Part shown: positions 18,540 through 26,437 of the stretch, in pieces
Numbering within the stretch: the first letter of the stretch is position 1
Layout: each line of letters opens with the position of its first letter
Origin: Planctomycetota bacterium
GTDB lineage: Bacteria; Planctomycetota; Planctomycetia; Planctomycetales; Planctomycetaceae
DNA length: 45,410 nucleotides
Assembly: GCA_021781115.1 (NCBI GenBank)
Contig: JAJXXL010000316.1
Span: 1 to 45,410, forward strand
Reading direction: 5' to 3'
The notes under the pieces: generated by a model
The model's database searches: none
What the model was told of the DNA's origin: nothing
What the model saw: only the letters and a program-made list of their open reading frames with translations
Made by a program: the position numbers and the translations under genes

Positions 18540-19130
18540 TTACGGGGTGATGGGTTGAACGGGCGGCTGGGCGCTGAGTGCGGGCGACGCACCTTCGGCG
18601 GCGTGGCATGGATTCAGCATTGCAGCCAGGCCGATCGGGGCGCCCAGTTGTTCCAGTTCGGTTTGGACGTGTTCGGGGTCGATTCCAGGCGGAATCGCCA
18701 GGCCCAGCACCATGCGGAAGGAACTGGTCGGCTTCTCACTGACGGCGTAAAGTGATGTGATATCAATGCCGTCACGCGCCAGGCGGGCGGAGATCTGGCC
18801 GATCACACCGGGCGTGTCGCGACCGGTGAGCGTGAGGAGATACTGCTTGACGCCCGGTTCGGAATCCGTTTGCATTTGCTCTTGTACGGGGTCCATGAGG
18901 CACACGCGGGGCGAAAACGGACGGCACACGCCCTGAATGTGATTCACAATGACTTCCGGATCGCGATGTTCGGGAAAATCGGCGGCGAGAATAATCGTGC
19001 AGAACCGGGAAATGACGGTCTGGCTGGTTTCATGAATGTCGCCGCCCAACTCGGCCAGAGCCGTTCCGAGCGCTGCCAGCAGCCCGGTCCGGTTGGCCGC
19101 CGTCAGCCCGATCACATAACGCTTGTTCAC
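18540..19130 (-). CDS. Double ACT-domain protein, GcvR-like regulator
   Basis: I start at the GTG at 19130 because AAGGAA lies 8 bases upstream and the ACT domain begins immediately (VNKRYVIGLTAANRTGLLAAL); the track ATG at 19187 adds unrelated residues. The 196-aa product has two ACT domains, residues about 3-75 and 92-165 (YLLTLTGRDTPGVIGQISARL). ACT pairs bind small molecules such as amino acids; this arrangement is that of GcvR, the glycine cleavage system regulator, and related proteins. No catalytic or DNA-binding domain is present. The tail (ASPALSAQPPVQPITP) is low complexity. Confidence 0.8.
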   Translation of the reverse strand: MNKRYVIGLTAANRTGLLAALGTALAELGGDIHETSQTVISRFCTIILAADFPEHRDPEVIVNHIQGVCRPFSPRVCLMDPVQEQMQTDSEPGVKQYLLTLTGRDTPGVIGQISARLARDGIDITSLYAVSEKPTSSFRMVLGLAIPPGIDPEHVQTELEQLGAPIGLAAMLNPCHAAEGASPALSAQPPVQPITP

Positions 19131-19227
19131 TGGCGTGGTTCCTTGATGCAGGTGCGCCCGCGAGAATTGTAGCAAACCGGCGCGCATTCGCCATCACCTC
19201 GGGTCGCGGCACGCTGTCGCTGCCGAT

Positions 19228-19533
19228 TCATGGCCCCGGCGGGTTTCCTGAAATCCGCTGTTTGATTCGCTTGAGCAGAACTTTGGCCCACACAAATTCC
19301 GTGGCAAGAATCGCCAGCCCGAGAGGAATGACGATGATGGCCGGCCCTGGCGACACGATCATGACAACTCCCACGAGCAGCACTGTCATGCCCGCCACGA
19401 ACACGAACGCCCGATAGAGAACCTTCGGTGCTCCTTGCAGCGTCGTCTTTGAGGCCGGCGGGCGCTCGTGCCGATCGGGTTCAGGGTTTGAGTCGCTTGT
19501 GAGCGGCGATGGTGGATAATCAGCGTCCTTCAT
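19228..19533 (-). CDS. PGPGW-family small membrane protein
   Basis: The 101-aa product has a 40-residue polar, Pro-rich N-terminus and two adjoining hydrophobic helices around VVMIVSPGPAIIVIPLGLAI, which is the PGPGW (TIGR02611-like) core. It ends with a basic stretch (LLKRIKQRISG). The function of this family is unknown. It is on the same strand as the ACT gene, about 100 bp upstream of it. Confidence 0.75.
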   Translation of the reverse strand: MKDADYPPSPLTSDSNPEPDRHERPPASKTTLQGAPKVLYRAFVFVAGMTVLLVGVVMIVSPGPAIIVIPLGLAILATEFVWAKVLLKRIKQRISGNPPGP

Positions 19534-19760
19534 GAGATTCAGCCCTGAATGACCTGGCGGGGAGAAACAAAACGAGTATCAATGCGTTATGCACGGACGT
19601 TCAGTTCTTGCGGGGCCGCGGCGCGAGGTTCTCACCCGCTGCGCGAACCTGATTGCGACAAAACCCGTCTCTTTACGAGCAGCGATTCGGAACCGGCGGC
19701 CTCCAGACGGGGTCGATGCAACCCCGGCGCGAACGCTGCTGGATAATCATTCGCAAGGGA

Positions 19761-19788
19761 TTGTCAACCGGCAAGTGCCGGATAGAAT
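19761..19788 (+). promoter_or_regulatory. Sigma70-type promoter with a palindromic operator-like spacer
   Basis: TTGTCA (5/6) and TAGAAT (5/6) are 16 bp apart. The spacer contains CCGGCAAGTGCCGG, an inverted repeat of 6+6 bp with a 2-bp centre, placed where a bound repressor or a MerR-type activator would control the promoter. The MFS gene starts about 140 bp downstream. No regulator gene is adjacent. Confidence 0.55.
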
Positions 19789-19831
19789 AACTTTAACTTG
19801 AACTTGCCCAACAGGTTGATGAATCAGCGGC

Positions 19832-19857
19832 ACCGGCCTTCTCACATTGTGGCCGGT
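19832..19857 (+). repeat. Inverted repeat ACCGGCC-N12-GGCCGGT in the MFS leader
   Basis: A perfect 7-bp stem with a 12-base loop, followed by TTTG. It lies in the predicted leader of the MFS gene, downstream of the promoter at 19761. It could be an attenuator-like hairpin or a second operator; the stem core (CCGG) resembles the upstream palindrome. Confidence 0.4.
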
Positions 19858-19931
19858 TTGTTAACATCCCGCCCCCATTTCCCTGATTCATTCGGGCTGC
19901 GGTTCACTAATCGAGGACAAGCGCGTTCTCC

Positions 19932-21368
19932 ATGAAGACGTTGTTGCACCGTCGCCAGATACGCGGCGGTAAAGCCGGTACGGGGCACCCTCCAGGCCGG
20001 CCCGAGGGTTTTCCGGCGATCGAGCCCGATCGACCGGAGTTGGATACGAACGACGCATCACGCGGGCGTCTGCGCGACGACTTGCGCGCCAGCGTCGTCG
20101 ATGGCGCGTCGTTCAGTGTCATGGTGGGCATTGGCGAAACCTACCTGCCGGCCTTCGTACTGGCATTGGGCATGGGCGAAATTGCCGCGGGGCTGATTGT
20201 CTCGCTGCCGTTGCTGCTCGGGGCGTTCCTGCAACTGATTTCGCCGCGGGCCGTGACGCGGTTAAAGTCGAATCGCCGCTGGGTGGTGATTTGTGTGCTG
20301 CTGCAAGCCGGCAGCTTCATTCCGATGATTATTGCTGCGGCGTGCGGCGGGGCGCCGCCCGTTGTCATTTACCTGGCTGCGGCATTGTATTGGGGCGCTG
20401 GCCTGGGCGCCGGCCCGGCGTGGAACACCTGGATGGAGTCGATCGTGCCGCGCTACGTTCGCGCGCCGTTTTTCGCATGGCGGTCGCGGCTCAGCCAGGC
20501 GGGGGTGCTGGTGGGGTTTGTCGTCGGCGGGTTCAGCCTGCAGTACGGCAAAAGCCTCGATCGTTCGTTGTCGGCGTTTGCCTGCATTTTCGCCGTCGCG
20601 GCGGCGTGCCGGTTCATTTCGGCCCGTTTCCTGTCGGAACAGAGCGAATCGCCGCTGGCGTTCGGCAATCAGCGCAGTGTGACCGTGGCCGAATTGTGGC
20701 GGCGGATCGTTGCGGGCGGCAGCGAACGCATGCTGCTCTACTTTCTCGCCGTGCAGGTCGCCGTGCAGATCTCGGGGCCGTACTTCACACCGTACATGCT
20801 CAAGCAACTCCAGATTTCGTACGTCGACTTCGTGGCGCTGCTGGCCACGTCATTTATCGCCAAGATCGTGGCCTTGCCGGCGTGCGGGCGGTTCGCGTTT
20901 CGATTCGGGGCGCGGCGGCTGGTGTGGGTCGGCGGGTTGGGGATCATTCCTGTTTCGGGGTTATGGCTGTACGCCGACAGTTTCATGCAACTGGTCGCGA
21001 TTCAGTTTCTGGCAGGGGTGGTGTGGGCGGCCTACGAGCTGGCGATGTTTTTGCTGTTTTTTGAAACCGTGCGGCAGGACGAACGGACCAGCATCCTCAC
21101 GACCTACAACTTGGGCAACGCGATCGCGCTCGTCATCGGGTCGCTCATTGGCGGCAGCGTGCTGAAATACCTGGGCCAATGCCCCGAGGCGTACCTGTTT
21201 CTGTTTTCGCTGTCCTCGACGGCGCGCGGCGTGACGCTGCTCTTTTTGCGATGGGCCACGCTGGAGTTCACGGCGCCTCTCGACGACGACGACGAACCGC
21301 AATTGGCAATTCATGCATCGCCGGCAAAATTCCCTGAACCCGCTACGGTGAGCGCGCCGGCCGAGTAG
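19932..21368 (+). CDS. MFS transporter
   Basis: The 478-aa product has a polar N-terminus of about 50 residues and then around 12 hydrophobic segments (VMVGIGETYLPAFVLALGMG, IAAGLIVSLPLLLGAFLQLI, VVIYLAAALYWGAGLGAGPAW and others). A duplicated 6+6 helix layout, with a cytoplasmic loop near the middle (EQSESPLAFGNQRSV), fits the major facilitator superfamily. The substrate cannot be read. The start may lie later in the polar N-terminus, as GAGGA is 14 bases from the first ATG. The stop codon lies in the loop of a strong hairpin. Confidence 0.8.
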   Translation: MKTLLHRRQIRGGKAGTGHPPGRPEGFPAIEPDRPELDTNDASRGRLRDDLRASVVDGASFSVMVGIGETYLPAFVLALGMGEIAAGLIVSLPLLLGAFLQLISPRAVTRLKSNRRWVVICVLLQAGSFIPMIIAAACGGAPPVVIYLAAALYWGAGLGAGPAWNTWMESIVPRYVRAPFFAWRSRLSQAGVLVGFVVGGFSLQYGKSLDRSLSAFACIFAVAAACRFISARFLSEQSESPLAFGNQRSVTVAELWRRIVAGGSERMLLYFLAVQVAVQISGPYFTPYMLKQLQISYVDFVALLATSFIAKIVALPACGRFAFRFGARRLVWVGGLGIIPVSGLWLYADSFMQLVAIQFLAGVVWAAYELAMFLLFFETVRQDERTSILTTYNLGNAIALVIGSLIGGSVLKYLGQCPEAYLFLFSLSSTARGVTLLFLRWATLEFTAPLDDDDEPQLAIHASPAKFPEPATVSAPAE

Positions 21369-21375
21369 GCCGGCG
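21355..21375. terminator. Hairpin across the MFS stop codon (convergent gene ends)
   Basis: CGCCGGCC-GAGTA-GGCCGGCG is a perfect 8-bp GC stem with a 5-base loop; the TAG stop of the MFS gene spans the loop and the stem. It sits between two convergent transporter genes and may act in both directions. There is no T-run, so it is not a classical intrinsic terminator. Confidence 0.45.
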
Positions 21376-21410
21376 GCCGGGCATCGTTCGCGTGGCGTGC
21401 AGGCGCCGGT

Positions 21411-22997
21411 TCAATCGGGCAGCGGTTCGCCTCGCGTTTCGGGCGCCAGCCAGATCAGGAATACCCCAAGCACGTAAATCGAAATGATGAGCGTGCAAGC
21501 ATTCGGGTAGCTGTTGTCGAACAGGCGGATCAGGTTGCCGGTTTGCAACGCGCCCACCGCCGCCAGGATCCTGCCGAAGTTGAAACTGAACCCTTGCCCC
21601 GTGGCTCGCACGCAGGTGCGAAACAGTTCCGGCAGATACAGCGGGATCCAACCGTAGAACGAAGCCGTGGTTCCGCCAGTGATGGCGATCGTTGCCAGAA
21701 AGAACGGCCCGTACTCGGTGTTCATCCGAAAGAACACCAGCGCCGAGGCGAGCGACGCCAGGCACAGCAGCGTGTACGTGGCGCGGCGACCGATCGCATT
21801 GCCGAGCAGCGCCCCGGCAATTGTCCCGAAAATAGCCCCGATCGACGACAAGATTTGCGTGTAGGAGCGAGCCGCGCTGCGTGCGGCCGCCGCAGCTTCG
21901 GGCGACAGCCCTTGTTCGGCGCTCGATTTTTCGACGAGCTTGTCGGCCCACGACGGCGCGAACTGCACGGCGCCCCAGGTGCCCAGCAATGCCACGCCGG
22001 TCAGGCAGGCGCCCACGAGCATTCGCCGAAATGTGGCCGCGGGAGCATGTCGCGGGTCGCCACCCGACGGTTGGGCACGGCTGAGGTACCGCCTGACCGG
22101 GTACGTGTACCCGAACAGCGCCAGACCCACGCCCAGCACTGACCCCATAACCCTGGTTGGCAGGGAAAAACTCCAATTCGGAGCGCACAGAAAGATCATG
22201 CCCATGGGGCCCAGCGCGCCGACGGCCACACCCAGCAGGTCGACCGTCGCCCAGTGCGATGTCGCCCCACTCTGTTGTTCTTTCTTCCAGCGCTCTGACT
22301 CGGGCACGAACAGGCGGATCAAAAACGCCAGCAGTGCCGGCACGATTCCCGTTAACATCAGCAACCGCCAGGCGCCATGATCGACGAGGGTTGTCACCAG
22401 GCTTTGCGGAATGCCAGCCGCCAGCAGCCACGCCGCCAGCGAGCCGATCACTTGGCCCACCCCGAGGCTGATCACGGCGATCGTCAGAAAGCCCACGTTC
22501 GAAGCCGCCCCGATCAAGGCCGCGAGTTTGCCGCGCGATTCGTTCGGCCAGATTTCCATGACGAGCGCCACACCCAGCGACCACTCGCCGCCCATGCCCA
22601 GCGAGCAGATGAATCGGTAGGCAAACACCTCTTCGGCCGTGCGAGACAGGCCGCACATGCCCATAAACAGCGTATACGTGAGCACACTCAGGGTCATGGC
22701 TCGCACCCGCCCGATGCGATCGCCCAGCCAGCCGAAGAGCACGCCGCCGGTCGCGGCGCCCACGAGAAAAACCGCGGCCATCATTCCCAGCCAGGGTTCG
22801 ACGGCCGCCGTTTGCCCCGGCCCCAGCAGGTCGCTCAGCGCGGGCCGCGCCACCAGCGGAAAGAGCCCCATTTCGAAACCGTCGAACATCCAGCCTAAAA
22901 ACGCGGCAATCAGCGTCAGCCATTGGCCGCGCGTGATGCGCGCTGCCGCCGGCAATTCGGGCAATTGATTCGGTTGGCGGGCTTGCGGATCGGGCAT
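21411..22997 (-). CDS. MFS transporter (organic acid or sugar symporter type)
   Basis: The ATG at 22997 (MPDPQARQPNQ) has GGAG nine bases upstream and is preferred over the track start at 23078, which would overlap the symporter gene. The 528-aa product has the MFS signature after the second helix (LFGWLGDRIGRVRAM), a helix-1 motif FDGFEMGLFPLVARP, and about 12 helices; a long central loop (VPESERWKKEQQSGATSH) separates the halves. The closest impression is of acid/sugar:H+ symporters (AAHS/SHS-like). The gene follows the sodium:solute symporter gene by 25 bp, so both are in one operon with the DUF997 gene. Confidence 0.85.
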   Translation of the reverse strand: MPDPQARQPNQLPELPAAARITRGQWLTLIAAFLGWMFDGFEMGLFPLVARPALSDLLGPGQTAAVEPWLGMMAAVFLVGAATGGVLFGWLGDRIGRVRAMTLSVLTYTLFMGMCGLSRTAEEVFAYRFICSLGMGGEWSLGVALVMEIWPNESRGKLAALIGAASNVGFLTIAVISLGVGQVIGSLAAWLLAAGIPQSLVTTLVDHGAWRLLMLTGIVPALLAFLIRLFVPESERWKKEQQSGATSHWATVDLLGVAVGALGPMGMIFLCAPNWSFSLPTRVMGSVLGVGLALFGYTYPVRRYLSRAQPSGGDPRHAPAATFRRMLVGACLTGVALLGTWGAVQFAPSWADKLVEKSSAEQGLSPEAAAAARSAARSYTQILSSIGAIFGTIAGALLGNAIGRRATYTLLCLASLASALVFFRMNTEYGPFFLATIAITGGTTASFYGWIPLYLPELFRTCVRATGQGFSFNFGRILAAVGALQTGNLIRLFDNSYPNACTLIISIYVLGVFLIWLAPETRGEPLPD

Positions 22998-23022
22998 TCC
23001 GGGCGACTCCGGGTAGAGGGCG

Positions 23023-24714
23023 TCAGTGGGCGTCAGTGGGCGGTTCGGGCGGTGCCGCATCGAACAGGCGGGAAACAAGAAGTGCGTCGGGGGGCGTGGT
23101 GCGCAGGCTGACGACGATACCTGCCGCCAGTGAAATGCCGAGCGCCCACACGAGCGGGTCGAGCCCCCCCGGAAAATACGGGTGGAAGCCAGTCAGGTTG
23201 CCGATCGACTGGCGGGTAAACCAGCCTAACAACCCGTTGGAAACGCCAACGACGTAACAGGTCAGCACCGTGCCACCGCCAGCGAACATGCTCGCCAGCA
23301 CCCCCGGTACTGTGGCCCGCCGCCAATAGGCCAGCATCAGCGCCGGCACGCAAAACGTTGCCGCCGAACCGGTGCCGCTGAACACCACAATCGCCTGCAG
23401 GTAGGCGACCGGTTTCAGATTGGCCAATACGGCGATCAGGCCGACGACGACCATGACGGCATGCGACATCCATCGCAACTGGTCGGGCGAAGCGGCGGGG
23501 TTCAAAAACCGTTGATAAACGTCGCGTACGAGCCCTGAGGCAATCACGACGAGAAACGAGCTGACCGTCGCCATGACCGCACCGAACGGAGCGGCCAGAA
23601 TCAGGCCGGCAAGAAATGAACCGCAGGGTAACGCGCGGGTGGTGGCGATTGCCAGCCGGGGAATGATTTCGTCGGTTTTTCCGGGCGGCAGATCAGGAAT
23701 AATCGTCCGTCCGCATATGCAGACCACGATCAGCGGAATGTAGATAAAGGCGTTGTAGGAACTGAGCAGGTAAATCGACCGGCGAATCGTGCCGGTGCTT
23801 TTGCTGGCCATGATGCGCACGAGCCCCGCCGGCGAACCCAGGCCGCTGAAGACCCACACGAAAAAAAACGAAAACGCCAGCCCGACGGGCAGAAACTCGT
23901 GCCCCGCTCGCGATGGGTCGAACCCTGGGCCGAATGCAAAGCCGGGGCCGGTTTGGGTGGTCGCCAGGCGCGTCGCCTCTTCCACGCTGCCAACCTGTGC
24001 CAGCACAAGGCCGAGCAGTGCCAGCACGCCCACGAACATCATCACGCTTTGAAACAGGTCGGTCCAGACGGCGGCCAGAAACCCGCCGAGCGCCGTGTAG
24101 CCCACGACGGTTATTGTAAAGATCGCCAGCCCCATGAAGTACGCCCGGTCAAACTCGCCCGCGGCGACCTCTTCGGTAAAAGCCAGCGGCCCGGCGCCGG
24201 GCCACGAATGCTTCATGACCACCGCCCCGGCCTTAAACTGCGCCACCATCATGAACGACATATAAAACAGAATACATAGCGACGCAGCCAACCCCAGGGC
24301 TGGGCTGCCGAACCGCTCGCGAAACAGATCGGGCACGGTAATCGCCCCCGTCTTTCGTGAAAGTTGCGCCAATCGCTTGCCCAGCACGCCGAACCCGGTG
24401 ATGGGTACGACCATGTAACTCGCGATCCACAGGGCGACCACCCAGCCGTGCGTGTACACCAGCGACGGAAAACCCATGAACGTGCCGCCGCTTTGTACCG
24501 TGGCCGTCAGCGCCAACGCCCACGCACCCAACCCGCGGTTGCCCAGAAAGAACCCTTTCATGAACGAGCCCGACTGCATCGCCCGGTTCGCCAGAACGCC
24601 GATCCACATCGACGCCAGGATGAACAGCACCAGTGCCGCGACGGTGCCAAAGTCGGCAACGCCACGCGCGCTGTTCGCGGCAGCGGCCAGCAGCAACCCG
24701 TGCACGCCCGTCAT
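23023..24714 (-). CDS. Sodium:solute symporter (SSS) family, PanF-like
   Basis: The 563-aa product has about 13 transmembrane helices and SSS features such as GNRGLGAWALALTATVQSGG and GFPSLVYTHGW near helices 2-3, GYTALGGFLAAVWTDLFQSV (the conserved GGxxAVxWTDxxQ signature) and APFGAVMATVSSFLVVIASG. Members use the sodium gradient to import pantothenate, sugars, acetate or amino acids. Its start overlaps the stop of the small DUF997 membrane protein by 4 bp, the same pairing as yhdT-panF, which favours a carboxylate-like substrate. Confidence 0.88.
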   Translation of the reverse strand: MTGVHGLLLAAAANSARGVADFGTVAALVLFILASMWIGVLANRAMQSGSFMKGFFLGNRGLGAWALALTATVQSGGTFMGFPSLVYTHGWVVALWIASYMVVPITGFGVLGKRLAQLSRKTGAITVPDLFRERFGSPALGLAASLCILFYMSFMMVAQFKAGAVVMKHSWPGAGPLAFTEEVAAGEFDRAYFMGLAIFTITVVGYTALGGFLAAVWTDLFQSVMMFVGVLALLGLVLAQVGSVEEATRLATTQTGPGFAFGPGFDPSRAGHEFLPVGLAFSFFFVWVFSGLGSPAGLVRIMASKSTGTIRRSIYLLSSYNAFIYIPLIVVCICGRTIIPDLPPGKTDEIIPRLAIATTRALPCGSFLAGLILAAPFGAVMATVSSFLVVIASGLVRDVYQRFLNPAASPDQLRWMSHAVMVVVGLIAVLANLKPVAYLQAIVVFSGTGSAATFCVPALMLAYWRRATVPGVLASMFAGGGTVLTCYVVGVSNGLLGWFTRQSIGNLTGFHPYFPGGLDPLVWALGISLAAGIVVSLRTTPPDALLVSRLFDAAPPEPPTDAH

Positions 24715-25049
24715 GCTCCTGCTCCACTCGGTTCATCGTTGGCGCCGTCGTCGCGGCCCAAGTCGTCGTCACCCATGAACCGCGCTCCAAAAAAAAATGA
24801 AAAGGCAATGCATGCCAGCCAGGGGGCGACGATGCCCCAGAACACCCAGTCGGGGATACCCCACACGAACGTCAGTCCGTCGATCGAACGTCCGTACCCG
24901 AACCACGCGCAATAACCCACCGACCAGGACATGGCGCACACCCACGTGACGCCCACAACGAGCGCTTCGCGCCGGGCGCTGCGCAACAACGGGTCTTCTG
25001 AGAGTGGCGCAGTGCCGGCAGACGGGGGCGACTCGTAATGCGACATCAT
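24711..25049 (-). CDS. DUF997/YhdT-like small membrane subunit
   Basis: The ATG at 25049 has AGGA seven bases upstream, giving 112 aa; the longer track ORF start at 25106 adds 19 unlikely residues. Two transmembrane helices are separated by a short loop with G-Y-G-R-S-I-D-G (VTWVCAMSWSVGYCAW and VFWGIVAPWLACIAFSFFF), as in DUF997/YhdT proteins that accompany SSS transporters. The tail is acidic (DDDLGRDDGANDEP). It overlaps the symporter gene by ATGA, so both should be made together and may form a complex. Confidence 0.75.
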   Translation of the reverse strand: MMSHYESPPSAGTAPLSEDPLLRSARREALVVGVTWVCAMSWSVGYCAWFGYGRSIDGLTFVWGIPDWVFWGIVAPWLACIAFSFFFGARFMGDDDLGRDDGANDEPSGAGA

Positions 25050-25206
25050 GCAAGAATCCTGCTCATTGCGCAGAGGCTGGCAAACCGCGCCGAAACGACG
25101 AATCAAAAACCGCGATTCATCCTAACCGGTCGATGACGGAATGGATATGATGACGCCGGTTCGGAACACCCTTTGTCGGGCGGGGCCCCCAACGCGGAAA
25201 TTACGC

Positions 25207-25974
25207 ATGAATTCGCCATCAAACCTTGCGGAACTGTTTCAATCGTTGCAGCGCGGCGAACTCGATGCCGCCGCCGCCGCGCAGTTCGTCGAATGGCGCG
25301 GCGGCCTACCGGCTGCTGCAACCGCATCGGCTGATGTGGACCTCGACCGCGAGCGGCGCTGCGGGTTTCCTGAAGTCGTGTATTGTCCCGGCAAGACGAT
25401 CGCTGCGATCGAAGAAATCCTGCGCATCCAGCTCGGCCATGGCCAGAATTGCCTGGCCACGCGAGTCACTGCCGAACAGGCACATTTGTTGCTCGAAATG
25501 TTTCCCGACGCCCGGTACAACCCCACGGCCCGCACGCTTTCCATTTTGCGCAACCCGGCTCGCGCGGCAGTAGGGCTGGTCGCGATTATCACGGCCGGCA
25601 CGGGCGATTTGCCGGTCGCCGAAGAAGCCCTCGAAACCGCACGCTGGATGGGCTGTGGCGTTGAATTGATCGTCGATGTGGGCGTGGCCGGCCCCCAGCG
25701 GCTGCTCGCAAATCTGTCGCGTTTCACCGACGCTGACGCCATCGTGGTTGTCGCCGGCATGGAAGGCGCTTTGCCATCAGTCGTGGGCGGACATGTCGCC
25801 TGCCCGGTGATCGCCGTGCCCACCAGCATCGGCTACGGCGCGAGTTTTCAGGGACTGGCCGCCCTGCTGGGCATGTTGAACAGTTGCGCCGCAAACGTGA
25901 CGGTCGTTAACATCGACGCCGGATTTAAAGGGGGCTACGTCGCCGGCCTGATCACCCGCCGACGCCATGCTTGA
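25207..25974 (+). CDS. larB: LarB, nickel-pincer cofactor biosynthesis carboxylase/hydrolase
   Basis: LarB carboxylates the pyridinium ring of nicotinic acid adenine dinucleotide and hydrolyses its phosphoanhydride, the first step towards the nickel pincer nucleotide of lactate racemase-type enzymes. The ATG at 25207 ([15 protein letters not shown]) gives 255 aa, the usual length. Conserved stretches are [15 protein letters not shown] near residue 55, [35 protein letters not shown] and [17 protein letters not shown]. The family ending VVNIDNGFGA is changed to [10 protein letters not shown]. The fold is PurE-like. larC, larE and larA are not in the window. Confidence 0.93.
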   Translation: MNSPSNLAELFQSLQRGELDAAAAAQFVEWRGGLPAAATASADVDLDRERRCGFPEVVYCPGKTIAAIEEILRIQLGHGQNCLATRVTAEQAHLLLEMFPDARYNPTARTLSILRNPARAAVGLVAIITAGTGDLPVAEEALETARWMGCGVELIVDVGVAGPQRLLANLSRFTDADAIVVVAGMEGALPSVVGGHVACPVIAVPTSIGYGASFQGLAALLGMLNSCAANVTVVNIDAGFKGGYVAGLITRRRHA

Positions 25975-26114
25975 TCCCGAGGCATATCGGCCAACGTAAA
26001 AAGCGATGGATGCAAAGAATGCGGTTGCTGCGGCGATCATCGCCTTCAATCGGGTGATCCAAATACGCCTCAAGGCAGCACGCCGGGCCAAAGTGCCACG
26101 GAGAAAACTGAGCT

Positions 26115-26432
26115 TCACGGGGGCATGGACCGCTGTGAAAGCCTTCCTTTCGGAGCCGAACCATTTGCACGAAGAGAACGCCTTCCGATTCGCCAGTCGC
26201 TGCAAAATCCTGAACCGACCAAACCGCCAATTCCCGCTCCAGGCCGACGCAAAACGCGCGACGTCAACGCAATCGCAACGGCGACCAAAAAAGCCACACC
26301 CAAAGTAAATGCCATTGCCTGTACGCTCAAAAAATGGGCGACATCTCCGGCTGCAATCAGAACATGCGGGGCCGCGTACTCTTGCACAGCGGTTGTTACG
26401 ACTTGGCCGCCGACCCTGGGGACGGTTCCCAT
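26115..26432 (-). CDS. Possible small membrane protein, unrecognised
   Basis: This 105-aa frame starts 5 bases after the stop of the duplicated membrane protein gene (start ATG at 26432, MGTVPRVGGQVV) and contains one convincing transmembrane helix (QAMAFTLGVAFLVAVAIALTS) followed by a basic stretch. That spacing suggests coupling to the upstream gene. The second half (GSGFCSDWRIGRRSLRANGS) looks poorly coding and no ribosome-binding site is obvious, so it may be a remnant or spurious. The overlapping 100-aa plus-strand ORF at 26006 is less likely. Confidence 0.35.
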   Translation of the reverse strand: MGTVPRVGGQVVTTAVQEYAAPHVLIAAGDVAHFLSVQAMAFTLGVAFLVAVAIALTSRVLRRPGAGIGGLVGSGFCSDWRIGRRSLRANGSAPKGRLSQRSMPP

Positions 26433-26437
26433 ATCGA

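Larger units (their letters stand above)
19534..19931. other. Intergenic region, PGPGW gene to MFS gene (divergent)
   Basis: About 400 bp with no believable coding sequence; the two overlapping + strand track ORFs here (65 and 70 aa) look random. It holds a promoter with an internal palindrome (19761-19788) and an inverted repeat (19832-19857), listed separately. Confidence 0.6.

Noticed and set aside
21343-22923. 526-aa minus-strand ORF overlapping the MFS gene
   Set aside because: It is another frame of the real MFS gene (21411-22997). The translation is rich in Arg/Gly with no membrane helices.
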